Positions 1-8,948 are shown, counted from the first letter of the stretch. The stretch: 9,390 bases of DNA from DATGMB01 sp035293845 (GCA_035293845.1 DATGMB010000317.1:1-9390), one strand, 5' to 3'. A program made the numbers and translations. The notes: a model not told the origin generated them from the sequence alone.

Positions 1-757
1 ACGGGTAGACCGAAACGATCGCCACGGGCAGGCGGTCGAGCGCATAGATATAGGCGCTATACCCCACGATGGAGCCGAAGCACACCAGGTACAGCAGGGC
101 CAGCACGCCGCGCACGCTGGGATGGATCGGATGCTCCCGGATGGCCAGGGCAAATGGCGCGAGAATCACTCCCGCCGCAAACTGCTGCACGCCGCCAATA
201 ATCGCCGGGTGCGTCTTCCCTGTCTGCCGCCGCTGGAAGATCGACCCGATCGACCAACTCGCCATGCCCAACTGCAGCATCAAAAATCCGCTCAGCAGAT
301 TTCGATCGAGCGTGTGCGGTCCCTGGTCCGGCGTAAACAGAAGGCATGCCCCGGCGAGGCCGACTGCCATGCCCCCGATGGTCGGCGCATGCAGCCGCTC
401 ACCGCCGCGGAACAGGGCTTCGACCCCGACCATCCAGAACGGCGAAATCGTAATGATGAGCCCCGCGATGCCGCTGGGAATCAGCGTTTCGGAAAACACC
501 AGTGCCCCGTTGCCGATCCCCAGCACCAACAGCCCGCTGAAGCACACCGCTGCCAGTTCCCTGCCCCGCGGCAGCGCCATTCCGCGCGCCCGCGCGAAGA
601 GGATGAGCAGCGAACCCGAAAGCACGAACCGCAGCGAGATGAGCGCCAGCGGCGGGAACATCTCGAGCGACATGCGAATGCCGAGATAGGTGGTTCCCCA
701 GAAGAAACAGACGGCCACCAGCGCCAGGTAGGGCCGGAAGAGCGGATGATTGCGCAA
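1..757 (-). CDS. EamA/DMT-family membrane transporter (3' end beyond window)
   Basis: This is the first 252 codons of an inner-membrane permease of the drug/metabolite transporter superfamily; the C-terminus lies beyond the left edge. The frame reads as a chain of hydrophobic helices. The first helix carries FFWGTTYLGIR (residues 18-28), the usual EamA opening motif. A first EamA repeat spans about residues 11-141 (GLLVLGIGNGALVFSE at 75-90, IAGLIITISPFWMVGVEALF at 97-116). A second repeat begins near 153 and includes WSIGSIFQRR (168-177). Complete family members have about 290-310 residues and ten helices, so roughly 40-55 residues are missing. I chose the TTG at 757 because an in-frame TGA lies two codons upstream; the next in-frame ATG would delete the first helix. 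No clear Shine-Dalgarno precedes it. The substrate cannot be told: family members export amino acids, purines or other small metabolites. It is transcribed divergently from the aldo/keto reductase. Confidence 0.9.
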   Translation of the reverse strand, partial: MRNHPLFRPYLALVAVCFFWGTTYLGIRMSLEMFPPLALISLRFVLSGSLLILFARARGMALPRGRELAAVCFSGLLVLGIGNGALVFSETLIPSGIAGLIITISPFWMVGVEALFRGGERLHAPTIGGMAVGLAGACLLFTPDQGPHTLDRNLLSGFLMLQLGMASWSIGSIFQRRQTGKTHPAIIGGVQQFAAGVILAPFALAIREHPIHPSVRGVLALLYLVCFGSIVGYSAYIYALDRLPVAIVSVYP

Positions 758-762
758 AACTC

Positions 763-768
763 AGCGTA
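763..768 (-). promoter_or_regulatory. possible -10 box of the EamA transporter gene
   Basis: The minus strand reads TACGCT five bases before the TTG start at 757. It resembles the TACACT boxes upstream of the aldo/keto reductase and tRNA genes. I see no recognisable -35. If used, transcription would begin at or next to the start codon. This is weak evidence based on position and similarity only. Confidence 0.25.
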
Positions 769-788
769 GCATCGGACGCGGAGCGCCC

Positions 789-804
789 GCCGCCCTCCGG
801 CGGC
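789..804. repeat. GC-rich inverted repeat in the divergent transporter/reductase spacer
   Basis: GCCGCC and GGCGGC flank a four-base CTCC loop, a perfect six-base-pair stem. It sits in the 74-base spacer between the divergent EamA and aldo/keto reductase genes. No T-run follows on either strand, so it does not look like an intrinsic terminator. It could be a small operator or a chance palindrome in GC-rich DNA. Confidence 0.4.
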
Positions 805-815
805 CACTCACTCGC

Positions 816-821
816 TACACT
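816..821 (+). promoter_or_regulatory. possible -10 box of the aldo/keto reductase gene
   Basis: TACACT (continuing as TACACTAT) lies ten bases before the ATG at 832, which would give a leader of only about four bases. The same hexamer stands before the tRNA-Phe gene in this window, where a plausible -35 is also present. No -35 is evident here; the expected place falls within the GC-rich inverted repeat. Confidence 0.35.
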
Positions 822-831
822 ATTGGTATCC

Positions 832-1800
832 ATGCAAACCCGACTTCTTCCGCACACCGATCTCACTGTTTCCCGCGCCTGCTTCGGCGTCATGACCTTC
901 GGCGGCCAGACCGACGAGCCGACCGCGCGCCGCATCGTCGATATCTGTATGGACCGCGGCATCAACTTCTTCGATACCGCCAATGCCTATAACAAGGGCC
1001 AGTCGGAAGTCATCCTCGGCAACGTTCTGAAGGGCCGCCGCGACCGCGTGATCCTGGCGAGCAAGGTCGGGATGAAGACCGGCGAACCGGCCGGCGTCTC
1101 GCCGCTCTCCCGCAAATCCATTCTCGCGAATATCGAGGGCTCCCTGCGCCGTCTTCAGACCGACTATCTGGACCTCTATTACCTCCACCTTCCCGACTAC
1201 GAGGCCCCCATCGACGAAACGCTGGCGGCGCTCGACGAGCTGGTCCGCGCCGGCAAGGTGCGCTACCCCGCCACGTCGAACTTCGCCGCGTGGCAAGTCT
1301 GCCAGGCGTTGTGGATCTCGGAAAAATCCGGCTATAAGCCGCCTTACGTATCGCAGCCGATGTACAACCTGCTGGCCCGCGGCATCGAGCAGGAATATCT
1401 TCCGTTTTGCCGCGCGTTCGGCGTCTCCACGATCGTCTACAACCCGCTCGCCGGCGGCCTGCTCACCGGCAAGCAGCACCGCGAACGGCCGCTCCCCGGA
1501 ACCCGCTTCGACGCCAACCAGATGTACCTCGACCGCTACTGGCACCCGGCTTACTTCGACGCCGTCGATGAGCTGCAGAAGATTGCCGCGCAGGCCGGCC
1601 GGTCCCTGATCGATCTCTCCTTGAACTGGCTGCTCTACCATACCGTAACCGACTGCGTGATCCTGGGCGCGTCGAAGATCGAGCAGATCGAGCAGAACCT
1701 CGACGTCTGGGAGCGCGGCCCGCTCTCGCAGGAAACTGTTGCCGCGCTCGATTGCGTCTGGCAGAAGCTGCGCGGCGTTACGCCGAAGTACAACCGCTAG
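832..1800 (+). CDS. aldo/keto reductase, AKR7 (aflatoxin aldehyde reductase)-like
   Basis: A 322-residue NADPH-dependent oxidoreductase of the aldo/keto reductase superfamily, expected to be cytosolic and to reduce aldehydes or ketones to alcohols. All four catalytic residues are visible: Asp48 in FFDTANAY, Tyr53 in the same motif, Lys78 in LASKVG and His119 in LYYLHLPD. The cofactor-binding end is intact, with VILGASKIEQIEQNL near residue 280. The block NPLAGGLLTGK (about 202-212), followed by a Tyr-Trp pair (DRYWHPAYF), resembles the AKR7 aflatoxin-aldehyde reductase branch more than sugar-oxidising AKRs; this is from memory of the family. I preferred ATG 832 over an in-frame TTG at 823 because it is a stronger start and follows a -10-like box. 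One base separates its stop from the GNAT gene, so the two are probably co-transcribed. The physiological substrate is unknown. Confidence 0.93.
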   Translation: MQTRLLPHTDLTVSRACFGVMTFGGQTDEPTARRIVDICMDRGINFFDTANAYNKGQSEVILGNVLKGRRDRVILASKVGMKTGEPAGVSPLSRKSILANIEGSLRRLQTDYLDLYYLHLPDYEAPIDETLAALDELVRAGKVRYPATSNFAAWQVCQALWISEKSGYKPPYVSQPMYNLLARGIEQEYLPFCRAFGVSTIVYNPLAGGLLTGKQHRERPLPGTRFDANQMYLDRYWHPAYFDAVDELQKIAAQAGRSLIDLSLNWLLYHTVTDCVILGASKIEQIEQNLDVWERGPLSQETVAALDCVWQKLRGVTPKYNR

Positions 1801-1801
1801 G

Positions 1802-2353
1802 ATGCAGATCGCACGCCAGGATCGCGCGCCCGAAACGGACATCGCGGCGCTCGCCGGAAGCGAGGCCCACGGCGCGTGCGGCGCGCTGGCCGATGTGCTG
1901 ATCGCTTGTGTGGAGGGCGGCGCCTCCGTGAGCTTCCTGGCGCCGCTGGCGCGCGAGAAGGCCGAGGCGTTCTGGCGTGGCGTCGCGGAGAGCGTCGAAC
2001 GGGGCGAACGGGCGCTGGTCGTCGCCCGGGAGCGCGGCAGCGGCCGGATTATCGGCACCGTGCAGGTCCTGCTGAAGCAGCCGGAGAACCAGCCGCATCG
2101 CGCCGATGTGGCGAAGATGCTGGTTCACCCCGGCGCGCGCCGCCGCGGGATCGGCGCGCAACTGCTCGCCTTCGCCGAAGAAGCAGCCCGAGCCTCTGGA
2201 AAAACGTTGCTGGTTCTCGACACCGCAACCGGCGGCGATGCGGAGCGCCTGTACGAACGCCTGGGCTGGGTGCGGGTGGGGGTGATTCCGGATTATGCCC
2301 TCTGGCCCGATGGGCGCTTGTGCAGCACGACGGTTTTCTACAAGCGCCTGTAG
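1802..2353 (+). CDS. GNAT-family N-acetyltransferase
   Basis: A 183-residue acetyltransferase of the Gcn5-related superfamily, which transfers an acetyl group from acetyl-CoA to an amine. The acetyl-CoA pyrophosphate-binding motif A is clear: MLVHPGARRRGIGAQLLAFA at residues 106-125, with the Arg/Gly-x-x-Gly-x-Gly signature in RRRGIG. It is preceded by the beta strand IIGTVQVLL (83-91). Motif B is seen as LYERLGWVRVGVIPDYALWP (150-169), and the chain ends in STTVFYKRL, a C-terminus common in single-domain GNATs of this type. The ATG at 1802 lies one base after the reductase stop; an open frame extends upstream inside the reductase but is non-native sequence. Close coupling suggests translation linked to the reductase. 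The substrate is not predictable; it could acetylate an amino acid, an amine or an amine-bearing antibiotic. Confidence 0.92.
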   Translation: MQIARQDRAPETDIAALAGSEAHGACGALADVLIACVEGGASVSFLAPLAREKAEAFWRGVAESVERGERALVVARERGSGRIIGTVQVLLKQPENQPHRADVAKMLVHPGARRRGIGAQLLAFAEEAARASGKTLLVLDTATGGDAERLYERLGWVRVGVIPDYALWPDGRLCSTTVFYKRL

Positions 2354-2375
2354 CGGGCTCGCGGTCTGGTCCCCT

Positions 2376-3716
2376 TCAGAACCGGATGATCGCGTCCATC
2401 GCAAAGATCAACTGGTGGTTTCTGGTCCCGTTGTCGTAGGGACGCGCACTGAAGGCATATTCGTATCGGAGCTCCGGACGGATGGAAAGCAGATCCAGGA
2501 ACCGGTGTGTCACTCCGACGGTCCAACTCGCCAGCGTTGTGGGAAATCCCGTGCGCTCGCCTTTGATATCGACCAGGTAATCGATCGGCCGGATGGTCAC
2601 GAAGTTCTTCCTGGAAAGTTTGATGGCCGTATAGTTCACCACCCCGACGGCCGGAGCGTTGCCTTGAATCGGCTCGCCGGGGCCGGTCAGCTCGAACCAT
2701 GACCGCGGCGGCCCGAAGTTCACGGTTCCACCCACCAGGGCGTTGCTCTGGTAAATGTAGTAGACCTCGGTGGACGTCACGAACGTGCCTCGCGGGTTGA
2801 AGCGGTGCGTCCAGGTCAGATTGGATTGTTGCAGATTGTCGTGGAATCCTTTGAATTGGGCATTGTTGATGGAGTCGATCCCGCCGTAGAGGGAGTCGTT
2901 GTTGCTCTTCGAGACCCAACGCAACATCAGCAGGGCGCTCGGATGCGACGCCTTGTTCCAGGGTGCGACATCGGTGCCCGCGTGGATGCCGCCCAGAACG
3001 ATAAAGTGATTGCTCAGCTTGATCGCCGCGTTGATTCCCGTTTGCGTATAGCAATCATAGGTGAACATGAGCGAATGGGTGAACAGGTAGTTATCCGGCG
3101 CCAACTGCGCCTCGATATCCGGCGGCGAAATGTAGCGCCCGAACTTCAGCATCATGCCCTGCGCCACGTGCGGAAAGTAGACGAGCCCGTAGACCTCCAC
3201 CGGATCGACGCCGTACAGCCGGTTGTGTTCCAGCAGTTGATCGCTAAACCAGCCTTGCGACGTCGTCCAACGGTAGTCGATGCCGTACAAGACGGTGAAC
3301 CGGTAGCCCCAGTCGACGTGTTCGGTCTGGACGGAGTCGGGGACGCGTTCGGAGCGGAGCACCGCCTGATCCAGTTCCACGGTATTCGGGACGATGGCGT
3401 AGGATTCGGGTATGTTTGAGTCGCTTAAATTACTTGCGTCGCCGCCTGGGTTGATCCAGCCGTAGATTTTGATTCTGTGTCTTTTGAGCCCAGGAAATGC
3501 ACGCCATAGGGCGCCGGTCAAAGGCCATACAGGATCGGTATCCGGCACGCCGATCAGGGGGCTGGGTCCGAGGTATTCCGCGCTGGGGAAAATCGGATCG
3601 AGCGGGGCCGGGAGCGCGCGCCGGGGCGGCTCTGGCGGCGGCGTATCCTGCGGCGCGGCAGGCAGGCTCAGAGCACAGCCGATCGAACAAAGCAGCCTGA
3701 CGACGGACGTCCTCAT
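2376..3716 (-). CDS. OmpL-like putative beta-barrel porin (BBP2 family)
   Basis: A 446-residue outer-membrane beta-barrel protein of the BBP2/OmpL-like group. It opens with a signal peptide (MRTSVVRLLCSIGCALSLPA, cleavage expected near residues 20-24). A proline-rich stretch follows, about 15 prolines between residues 22 and 65. The barrel contains blocks I associate with BBP2: IYGWINPGGDASNL (84-97), DWGYRFTVLYGIDYRW (135-150), FGRYISPPDIEAQLAPDNY (192-210), GGIHAGTDVAPW (242-253), SKSNNDSLYGGIDSINN (269-285) and LTWTHRF (300-306). The chain ends in IIRF, with the terminal Phe recognised by the BAM assembly machinery. I chose ATG 3716 because GGAGA (3728-3724) lies seven bases upstream and a signal peptide starts there. 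The frame stays open for another 730 bases upstream, antisense to the fumarase gene, but that part is not protein-like. It probably forms a channel for small solutes; the substrate is unknown. It converges on the GNAT gene with a 22-base gap. Confidence 0.92.
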   Translation of the reverse strand: MRTSVVRLLCSIGCALSLPAAPQDTPPPEPPRRALPAPLDPIFPSAEYLGPSPLIGVPDTDPVWPLTGALWRAFPGLKRHRIKIYGWINPGGDASNLSDSNIPESYAIVPNTVELDQAVLRSERVPDSVQTEHVDWGYRFTVLYGIDYRWTTSQGWFSDQLLEHNRLYGVDPVEVYGLVYFPHVAQGMMLKFGRYISPPDIEAQLAPDNYLFTHSLMFTYDCYTQTGINAAIKLSNHFIVLGGIHAGTDVAPWNKASHPSALLMLRWVSKSNNDSLYGGIDSINNAQFKGFHDNLQQSNLTWTHRFNPRGTFVTSTEVYYIYQSNALVGGTVNFGPPRSWFELTGPGEPIQGNAPAVGVVNYTAIKLSRKNFVTIRPIDYLVDIKGERTGFPTTLASWTVGVTHRFLDLLSIRPELRYEYAFSARPYDNGTRNHQLIFAMDAIIRF

Positions 3717-3723
3717 ACGGCAT

Positions 3724-3728
3724 TCTCC
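3724..3728 (-). promoter_or_regulatory. Shine-Dalgarno of the porin gene
   Basis: The minus strand reads GGAGA seven bases before ATG 3716. It fixes the porin start among several open in-frame options and is the clearest ribosome binding site in the window. Confidence 0.6.
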
Positions 3729-3763
3729 GTTCGCTACGTAGCCCATCGTCACACGCCCCGGCG

Positions 3764-3769
3764 ATTTAA
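3764..3769 (-). promoter_or_regulatory. possible -10 box of the porin gene
   Basis: The minus strand reads TTAAAT in an otherwise GC-rich spacer, 47 bases before the porin ATG. This would give a leader of about 40 bases containing the GGAGA site. No -35 is evident, so the assignment is weak. Confidence 0.25.
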
Positions 3770-3817
3770 CCCGAAGAAAGGCCGCGGCGAGCGTTCGATC
3801 GGCAACACCCGGCGCGT

Positions 3818-3823
3818 TAAAAT
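3818..3823 (+). promoter_or_regulatory. probable -10 box of the fumarase gene
   Basis: TAAAAT sits 19 bases before ATG 3843, giving an expected leader of roughly a dozen bases. The same hexamer precedes the amidohydrolase gene. It overlaps an in-frame ATG at 3822, arguing against that ATG as the real start. A -35 is not convincing; TTCGAT at 3794-3799 is a poor match. Confidence 0.4.
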
Positions 3824-3842
3824 GAGGTTTCCGGACACCGAT

Positions 3843-5360
<1,518 letters not shown>

Positions 5361-5386
5361 CGGCCTTGATACACTAGGGTTTCCCC

Positions 5387-5462
5387 GGCCAGGTAGCTCA
5401 GCTGGTAGAGCGCAGCCCTGAAAAGGCTGGCGTCGGCGGTTCGATTCCGTCCCTGGCCACCA
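5387..5462 (+). tRNA. tRNA-Phe (GAA anticodon)
   Basis: A complete 76-base class I tRNA with encoded CCA. The acceptor stem pairs GGCCAGG (5387-5393) with CCTGGCC (5452-5458), the discriminator is A5459 and CCA is 5460-5462. The D arm is GCTC/GAGC (5396-5399 and 5408-5411) around AGCTGGTA. The anticodon stem is CAGCC/GGCTG (5413-5417 and 5425-5429), with loop CTGAAAA and anticodon GAA at 5420-5422. The variable loop is five bases, and the T arm closes the TTCGATT loop (5440-5446) with one G-T pair. It reads phenylalanine codons TTC and TTT. No hairpin plus T-run follows in the 41 bases before the convergent acyltransferase stop. Confidence 0.98.
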
Positions 5463-5500
5463 CACCTGAATATGCGGGTTGCACGACGCCGCGAGCCGCT

Positions 5501-5518
5501 AAATCACTGAAAATCACT
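5501..5518. repeat. short direct repeat at the acyltransferase 3' end
   Basis: AAATCACT occurs twice ten bases apart (5501-5508 and 5511-5518), spanning the stop codon and last codons of the OlsF-like gene on the minus strand. It may be a small tandem slippage event; no function is indicated. Confidence 0.4.
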
Positions 5519-7306
5519 CTGATTGTGTTGCGCGGAGCGAAATGCCCGCGCTTCCTCCCGCCCCATGCAGCGCTCCAGCAGCGCCAGTGGCGCGGCACGC
5601 AAATCCGTCATGATGAGCGCGTCCAGCGTGTTCGAAAACGCAGGGTCGACGCTGAGACCCAACACCCGGCCACCGGCCTTGAGATATTGCCGGATCAACA
5701 CCGGCATTCCCTTGCCATCGCCTTCGATATCGGCGATCGAAAGCGAGAGATCCTCGATATCCGGACTAATGCTTGCCATGCGCTGGATTTGCCGGTCCCG
5801 CATGGCCGGGTGGCGAAACTTTCTGCGCGGCGTCACCATGCGCCCCAATTCGTGCGCCGCCCGGCCGCCCAGATATGATGCAATCAGGCTGCGCGAAACA
5901 GGTGAATAGCCTTGGCTGATGCTGACTGCCCCAAAGAGCACCGGCGCTTCCGGCCGCCTCAGTACGGTGCGGGTAATCCCCTTCCACAGAAGCAGCAAAG
6001 CTGCGTAATTCTTCTGATACTCCGGCATCACGAACGACCGCCCCAACTCAAGCGCCGGTCCGATGCGCCGGAAGAATTCGGGGTGAAAACGGAACAGAGT
6101 GGCGGTATATAGACCGGCAGTGCCCATCCGGCCAATGACATCGCTCGTGACGGCGAGGCGGTAAGCGCCGGCAAGGCGGCGATCCACCCTGTTCCACAGG
6201 AAGAGGTGCCGGTAATATTCGTCGAACCGATCGAGATCGACATGCCGCCCGGATCCCTCGCCCACACTGCGGAAGGCCAGTTCGCGGCAGCGGCCGATCT
6301 CCGGGAGCAGAGTGGGAATCCGCGCCGCCTCGGCCAAATAAACAGAGAATTTCGCGTCGCCTGCCAATTCGCATTCCGCGGGCAGGGCCGCCACCTCCTC
6401 CTCGAATCGCTGCTCATTCGCCGGTGATTCACTGGCCCGAATCGCTCGCCCTGCCACGTCCGAGGGAGCCGCTGCCCCGATCCGGTTCGCGAGCAAAAAC
6501 GTTCGGACGCGGACGTAATCCGTCGCTTGCCCGGCATCGCGATACCCCGCCAACGTGGCGTGCGGTACCGGTGAGCCGATGTGGAGCCGAACGGTCTTCG
6601 CACGCATCTTGGCAAACTCGCGCGCCAGCCCGATCGTTCGCAAACCGGGATGCAGCAGGCCGGTGACCTGAAATGGCAGACTATTGGCTCCTTCGAAGAA
6701 CACCGGCACGACCGGGCTGCGAGTGCGCAGCGACAAACGGACTGCGGTGGACTTCCACGCCGGATCCGTGACCGCCTGCTCCCGCCAATCAATATGAGCT
6801 ACTTCACCGGCGGGAAAGGCCGCCAGCAGCCCTCCGTTCGTAAGTACCGACAAGGCATCCCGCAAGGGGGCACGATTCTCTCTGCTCGCCGCCTCCGTTT
6901 CAAACGGATCCACGAGAATCATGTATTCGCGCAGTTCACCGATCCACCGCAGCCATGAGTTCGCGAGAATTTTGAAATCCGGCCGGACGCGTCCGAGCAC
7001 TGCCATCAGGACGAGTCCGTCCAGAATGCCGTATGGATGATTCGCCACCAGCACCGCCGGACCGAGCGCCGGAATGCGCTTCACATCGCCGACGCTGACC
7101 AGGAAACGAATCTCGAGGCAGTCGAGCAGCCGTTGCACAAACCGCATCCCGGTCCCGGTTCGCCGGGCGTCCTCCAGGCTGTCGAGCAGATTGGAGGGAA
7201 TCAGCAACTTGCGCAGGGCGGAGCCAAACGGGTCCGCCCATGCCTTCAGCGGCCGAGGCAGAATGGGCGGAATCGGAATCGGGTTTTGCCGTGCTGCGGT
7301 CTGCAC
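5504..7306 (-). CDS. bifunctional acyltransferase, PlsC-type + GNAT/OlsB-type (OlsF-like)
   Basis: A 600-residue fusion of two lipid acyltransferase domains. The N-terminal half (about 60-275) is a PlsC/lysophospholipid acyltransferase domain: catalytic block NHPYGILD at 89-96, FPAGEV at 164-169, and VPVFFEGANS at 200-209. The C-terminal half (about 315-585) matches the hemolysin-like GNAT/OlsB type: ELGRSFV (420-426), LWKG (440-443), LFGAVSIS (457-464) and DPAFSNTLDALIMTDL (554-569). This order is that of OlsF, in which the C-terminal domain N-acylates ornithine (or a related amino acid) and the N-terminal domain adds a second fatty acid to form a phosphorus-free membrane lipid; acyl donors are expected to be acyl-ACP. 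The start is GTG at 7306, with no strong ribosome site; the next in-frame ATG is residue 54. It acts at the cytoplasmic face of the inner membrane. The head group (ornithine, lysine, glycine or other) cannot be told from sequence. Confidence 0.88.
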   Translation of the reverse strand: MQTAARQNPIPIPPILPRPLKAWADPFGSALRKLLIPSNLLDSLEDARRTGTGMRFVQRLLDCLEIRFLVSVGDVKRIPALGPAVLVANHPYGILDGLVLMAVLGRVRPDFKILANSWLRWIGELREYMILVDPFETEAASRENRAPLRDALSVLTNGGLLAAFPAGEVAHIDWREQAVTDPAWKSTAVRLSLRTRSPVVPVFFEGANSLPFQVTGLLHPGLRTIGLAREFAKMRAKTVRLHIGSPVPHATLAGYRDAGQATDYVRVRTFLLANRIGAAAPSDVAGRAIRASESPANEQRFEEEVAALPAECELAGDAKFSVYLAEAARIPTLLPEIGRCRELAFRSVGEGSGRHVDLDRFDEYYRHLFLWNRVDRRLAGAYRLAVTSDVIGRMGTAGLYTATLFRFHPEFFRRIGPALELGRSFVMPEYQKNYAALLLLWKGITRTVLRRPEAPVLFGAVSISQGYSPVSRSLIASYLGGRAAHELGRMVTPRRKFRHPAMRDRQIQRMASISPDIEDLSLSIADIEGDGKGMPVLIRQYLKAGGRVLGLSVDPAFSNTLDALIMTDLRAAPLALLERCMGREEARAFRSAQHNQSDFQ

Positions 7307-7342
7307 GGTTCGAGAGTCTCACCATCCCGTTACGCCGCTATG

Positions 7343-7361
7343 AAAACCGAATGAAATTCGG
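7343..7361 (-). terminator. probable intrinsic terminator after the amidohydrolase gene
   Basis: On the minus strand CCGAAT-TTC-ATTCGG forms a perfect six-base-pair hairpin with a three-base loop, followed directly by TTTT (7346-7343). It begins 24 bases after the amidohydrolase stop (7388-7386) and precedes the acyltransferase start by 36 bases. The stem is short, so it may be only partly efficient. The plus strand has no T-run after it. Confidence 0.5.
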
Positions 7362-7385
7362 GAAACCCCGATCGTGCGGCCGCCA

Positions 7386-8942
7386 TTATGGCCGGCGATG
7401 CCGCAGCGTCTGTCCCCCGCGCGCACCGGTGATCTTGCCGTCCTCCACCGCAATCTTCCCGTTCACCATCACGAAATCGAATCCTTCGGAGTACTGGTGC
7501 GGTTTCTCGTAGGTGGCCTTTTCCGCCACCCGGGCGGGATCGAAGATCACCAGGTCCGCAGCCATGCCCTCCCGCACCAGGCCGCGGTCGCGCAGGCTGA
7601 AGGTGCGCGCCGGCAGCGAGGTCATGCGGCGAATGGCGTCTTCCAGCTTCAGCACGCCGCGGGTGCGCACATATTCCGCCAGCACGCGCGCATTCGTTCC
7701 ATAAGCGCGCGGATGCGGATGGCCCTCGCCCATTTGCACGATGCCGCCGTCGCTCGCGACCGCGGTAAACGGCCAGCGCATGATGCGCTCGATATCGGCC
7801 TCGCCCATCACGCGGTACGTCATCGCCGCGCCGCCCGCGTTCATCATGTCGAGGATCGTATCGATCTGGTTGTCGACGCCCGGCCCGCGCCCCATCATTT
7901 TGTTGATCTCGGGAATCGTCTTGCCCTCGTAAGATGGATTCGAAGCGAACCGCGCCACCGTCGCGAAACCGTAATCCGGCGTGCCGATTTCCGCCAGGAT
8001 CTGCTTCATTCCGTCCACGATCTTGCGGCGCGTCGCGGGATCCGCCAGCCGCTCCTTGAGCTTGCCGTCCGCCAGGGCCCAGGACGGCAGGCGGAGCGAA
8101 AGGCTGCTGCTCGATCGGTCGTAGGGATATTGGTCGGCGACCACGTCCACGCCCTCGCGGCGGAATTTCTCGATCAGCGCCAGCGACTGATCGCTCGCGC
8201 CCCACACCGTCGGCCGGTCGATCTTCAGATGCGAAATCTCCACCGGCATCCCCGCCTGCTTGCCCACGTTCACCGCCTCCGTGATGGCCTCGATCTCATG
8301 GATGCCTTCGTTGCGCATGTGGCTGGCATAAACGCCGCCGTACGCCGCGGCGGATTTCGCCAGCGCCACGATCTCATCCGTGTTCGCGTAGGTTCCGGGC
8401 GTGTATTCGAGGCCGGTGGAGAATCCCACGGCGCCATCGCGCATCGCGCGGTCGACCAGCGCCTGCATCTTGCGCAGCTCCTCCGGCGCCGCCTGGCGAT
8501 TGGCCATGCCCATGATCTCGCGCCGCACGCTGTTGTGGCCCACGAGCGAAGCGACATTCAACCCCAGCCCGAGCCGGTCGAGCTTGTCGAACCAGGCCGC
8601 AAAGTTCAGCTCGGAGCTTCCGCAATTGCCGGTGATGACGGTGGTCACGCCGTCGAGCAGGAAATTATCGCCGCCCGGGTGGCGCTCCACGCTGCCTTCG
8701 ATGTGGGTGTGGACGTCGATGAACCCGGGCGCCACGATGCGCTCGCGCGCGTCGATCACCCGCGCGGCGGAGCGATTGCCCAACCGGCCGATCGCCGCGA
8801 TGTGGCCGTCCTTGATCGCGATATCGGCGCGAAACCAGGCATTGCCGGTGCCATCGATCACGCGGGCGTTGCGGATCAGAATGTCATCATCGGCCGCCGC
8901 GGCCAAAAAGGGGAGCAAGGCGAGCGCCAGCCATCGGACCAT
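7386..8942 (-). CDS. secreted amidohydrolase, N-acyl-D-amino-acid deacylase (D-aminoacylase) family
   Basis: A 518-residue zinc amidohydrolase (amidohydrolase_3 type), likely hydrolysing N-acyl-D-amino acids or similar N-acyl compounds. The first 17 residues (MVRWLALALLPFLAAAA) are a signal peptide, placing the enzyme in the periplasm or outside. Metal and active-site residues are visible: His78 and His80 in FIDVHTHIEGS, Cys107 in ITGNCGSS (the bridging cysteine of D-aminoacylases), His208 in YASHMRNEG, His238 in EISHLK and Asp398 in VASDGG. The STGLEYTPGTYANTDE block (175-190) is typical of the family, and a small beta-sandwich is completed by the C-terminal GMAADLVIFDP segment (459-469). 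The HTH motif is followed by Ile-Glu-Gly where classical enzymes have an acidic-rich segment, so substrate may differ; a dipeptidase-like or lactonase role is possible. ATG 8942 gives the signal peptide directly. It lies 45 bases after the FAD-oxidase stop on the same strand. Confidence 0.9.
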   Translation of the reverse strand: MVRWLALALLPFLAAAADDDILIRNARVIDGTGNAWFRADIAIKDGHIAAIGRLGNRSAARVIDARERIVAPGFIDVHTHIEGSVERHPGGDNFLLDGVTTVITGNCGSSELNFAAWFDKLDRLGLGLNVASLVGHNSVRREIMGMANRQAAPEELRKMQALVDRAMRDGAVGFSTGLEYTPGTYANTDEIVALAKSAAAYGGVYASHMRNEGIHEIEAITEAVNVGKQAGMPVEISHLKIDRPTVWGASDQSLALIEKFRREGVDVVADQYPYDRSSSSLSLRLPSWALADGKLKERLADPATRRKIVDGMKQILAEIGTPDYGFATVARFASNPSYEGKTIPEINKMMGRGPGVDNQIDTILDMMNAGGAAMTYRVMGEADIERIMRWPFTAVASDGGIVQMGEGHPHPRAYGTNARVLAEYVRTRGVLKLEDAIRRMTSLPARTFSLRDRGLVREGMAADLVIFDPARVAEKATYEKPHQYSEGFDFVMVNGKIAVEDGKITGARGGQTLRHRRP

Positions 8943-8948
8943 TTCGCC

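Noticed and set aside
69..769. Two overlapping plus-strand open frames of about 200 codons opposite the EamA gene
   Set aside because: They are arginine/proline-rich shadows; the minus strand encodes a clear multi-helix EamA transporter that runs off the window edge.
2354..2383. Possible bidirectional terminator between the convergent GNAT and porin genes
   Set aside because: GGTCTG and CAG-A-ACC can pair with one bulged base, but there is no T-run on either strand and the stem enters the porin coding end.
5387..5518. tRNA-Phe as an integration site, with AAATCACT repeats as attachment remnants
   Set aside because: There is no integrase, no repeat of the tRNA 3' end and no foreign-looking gene nearby; the eight-base repeat is too short and differs from the tRNA sequence.
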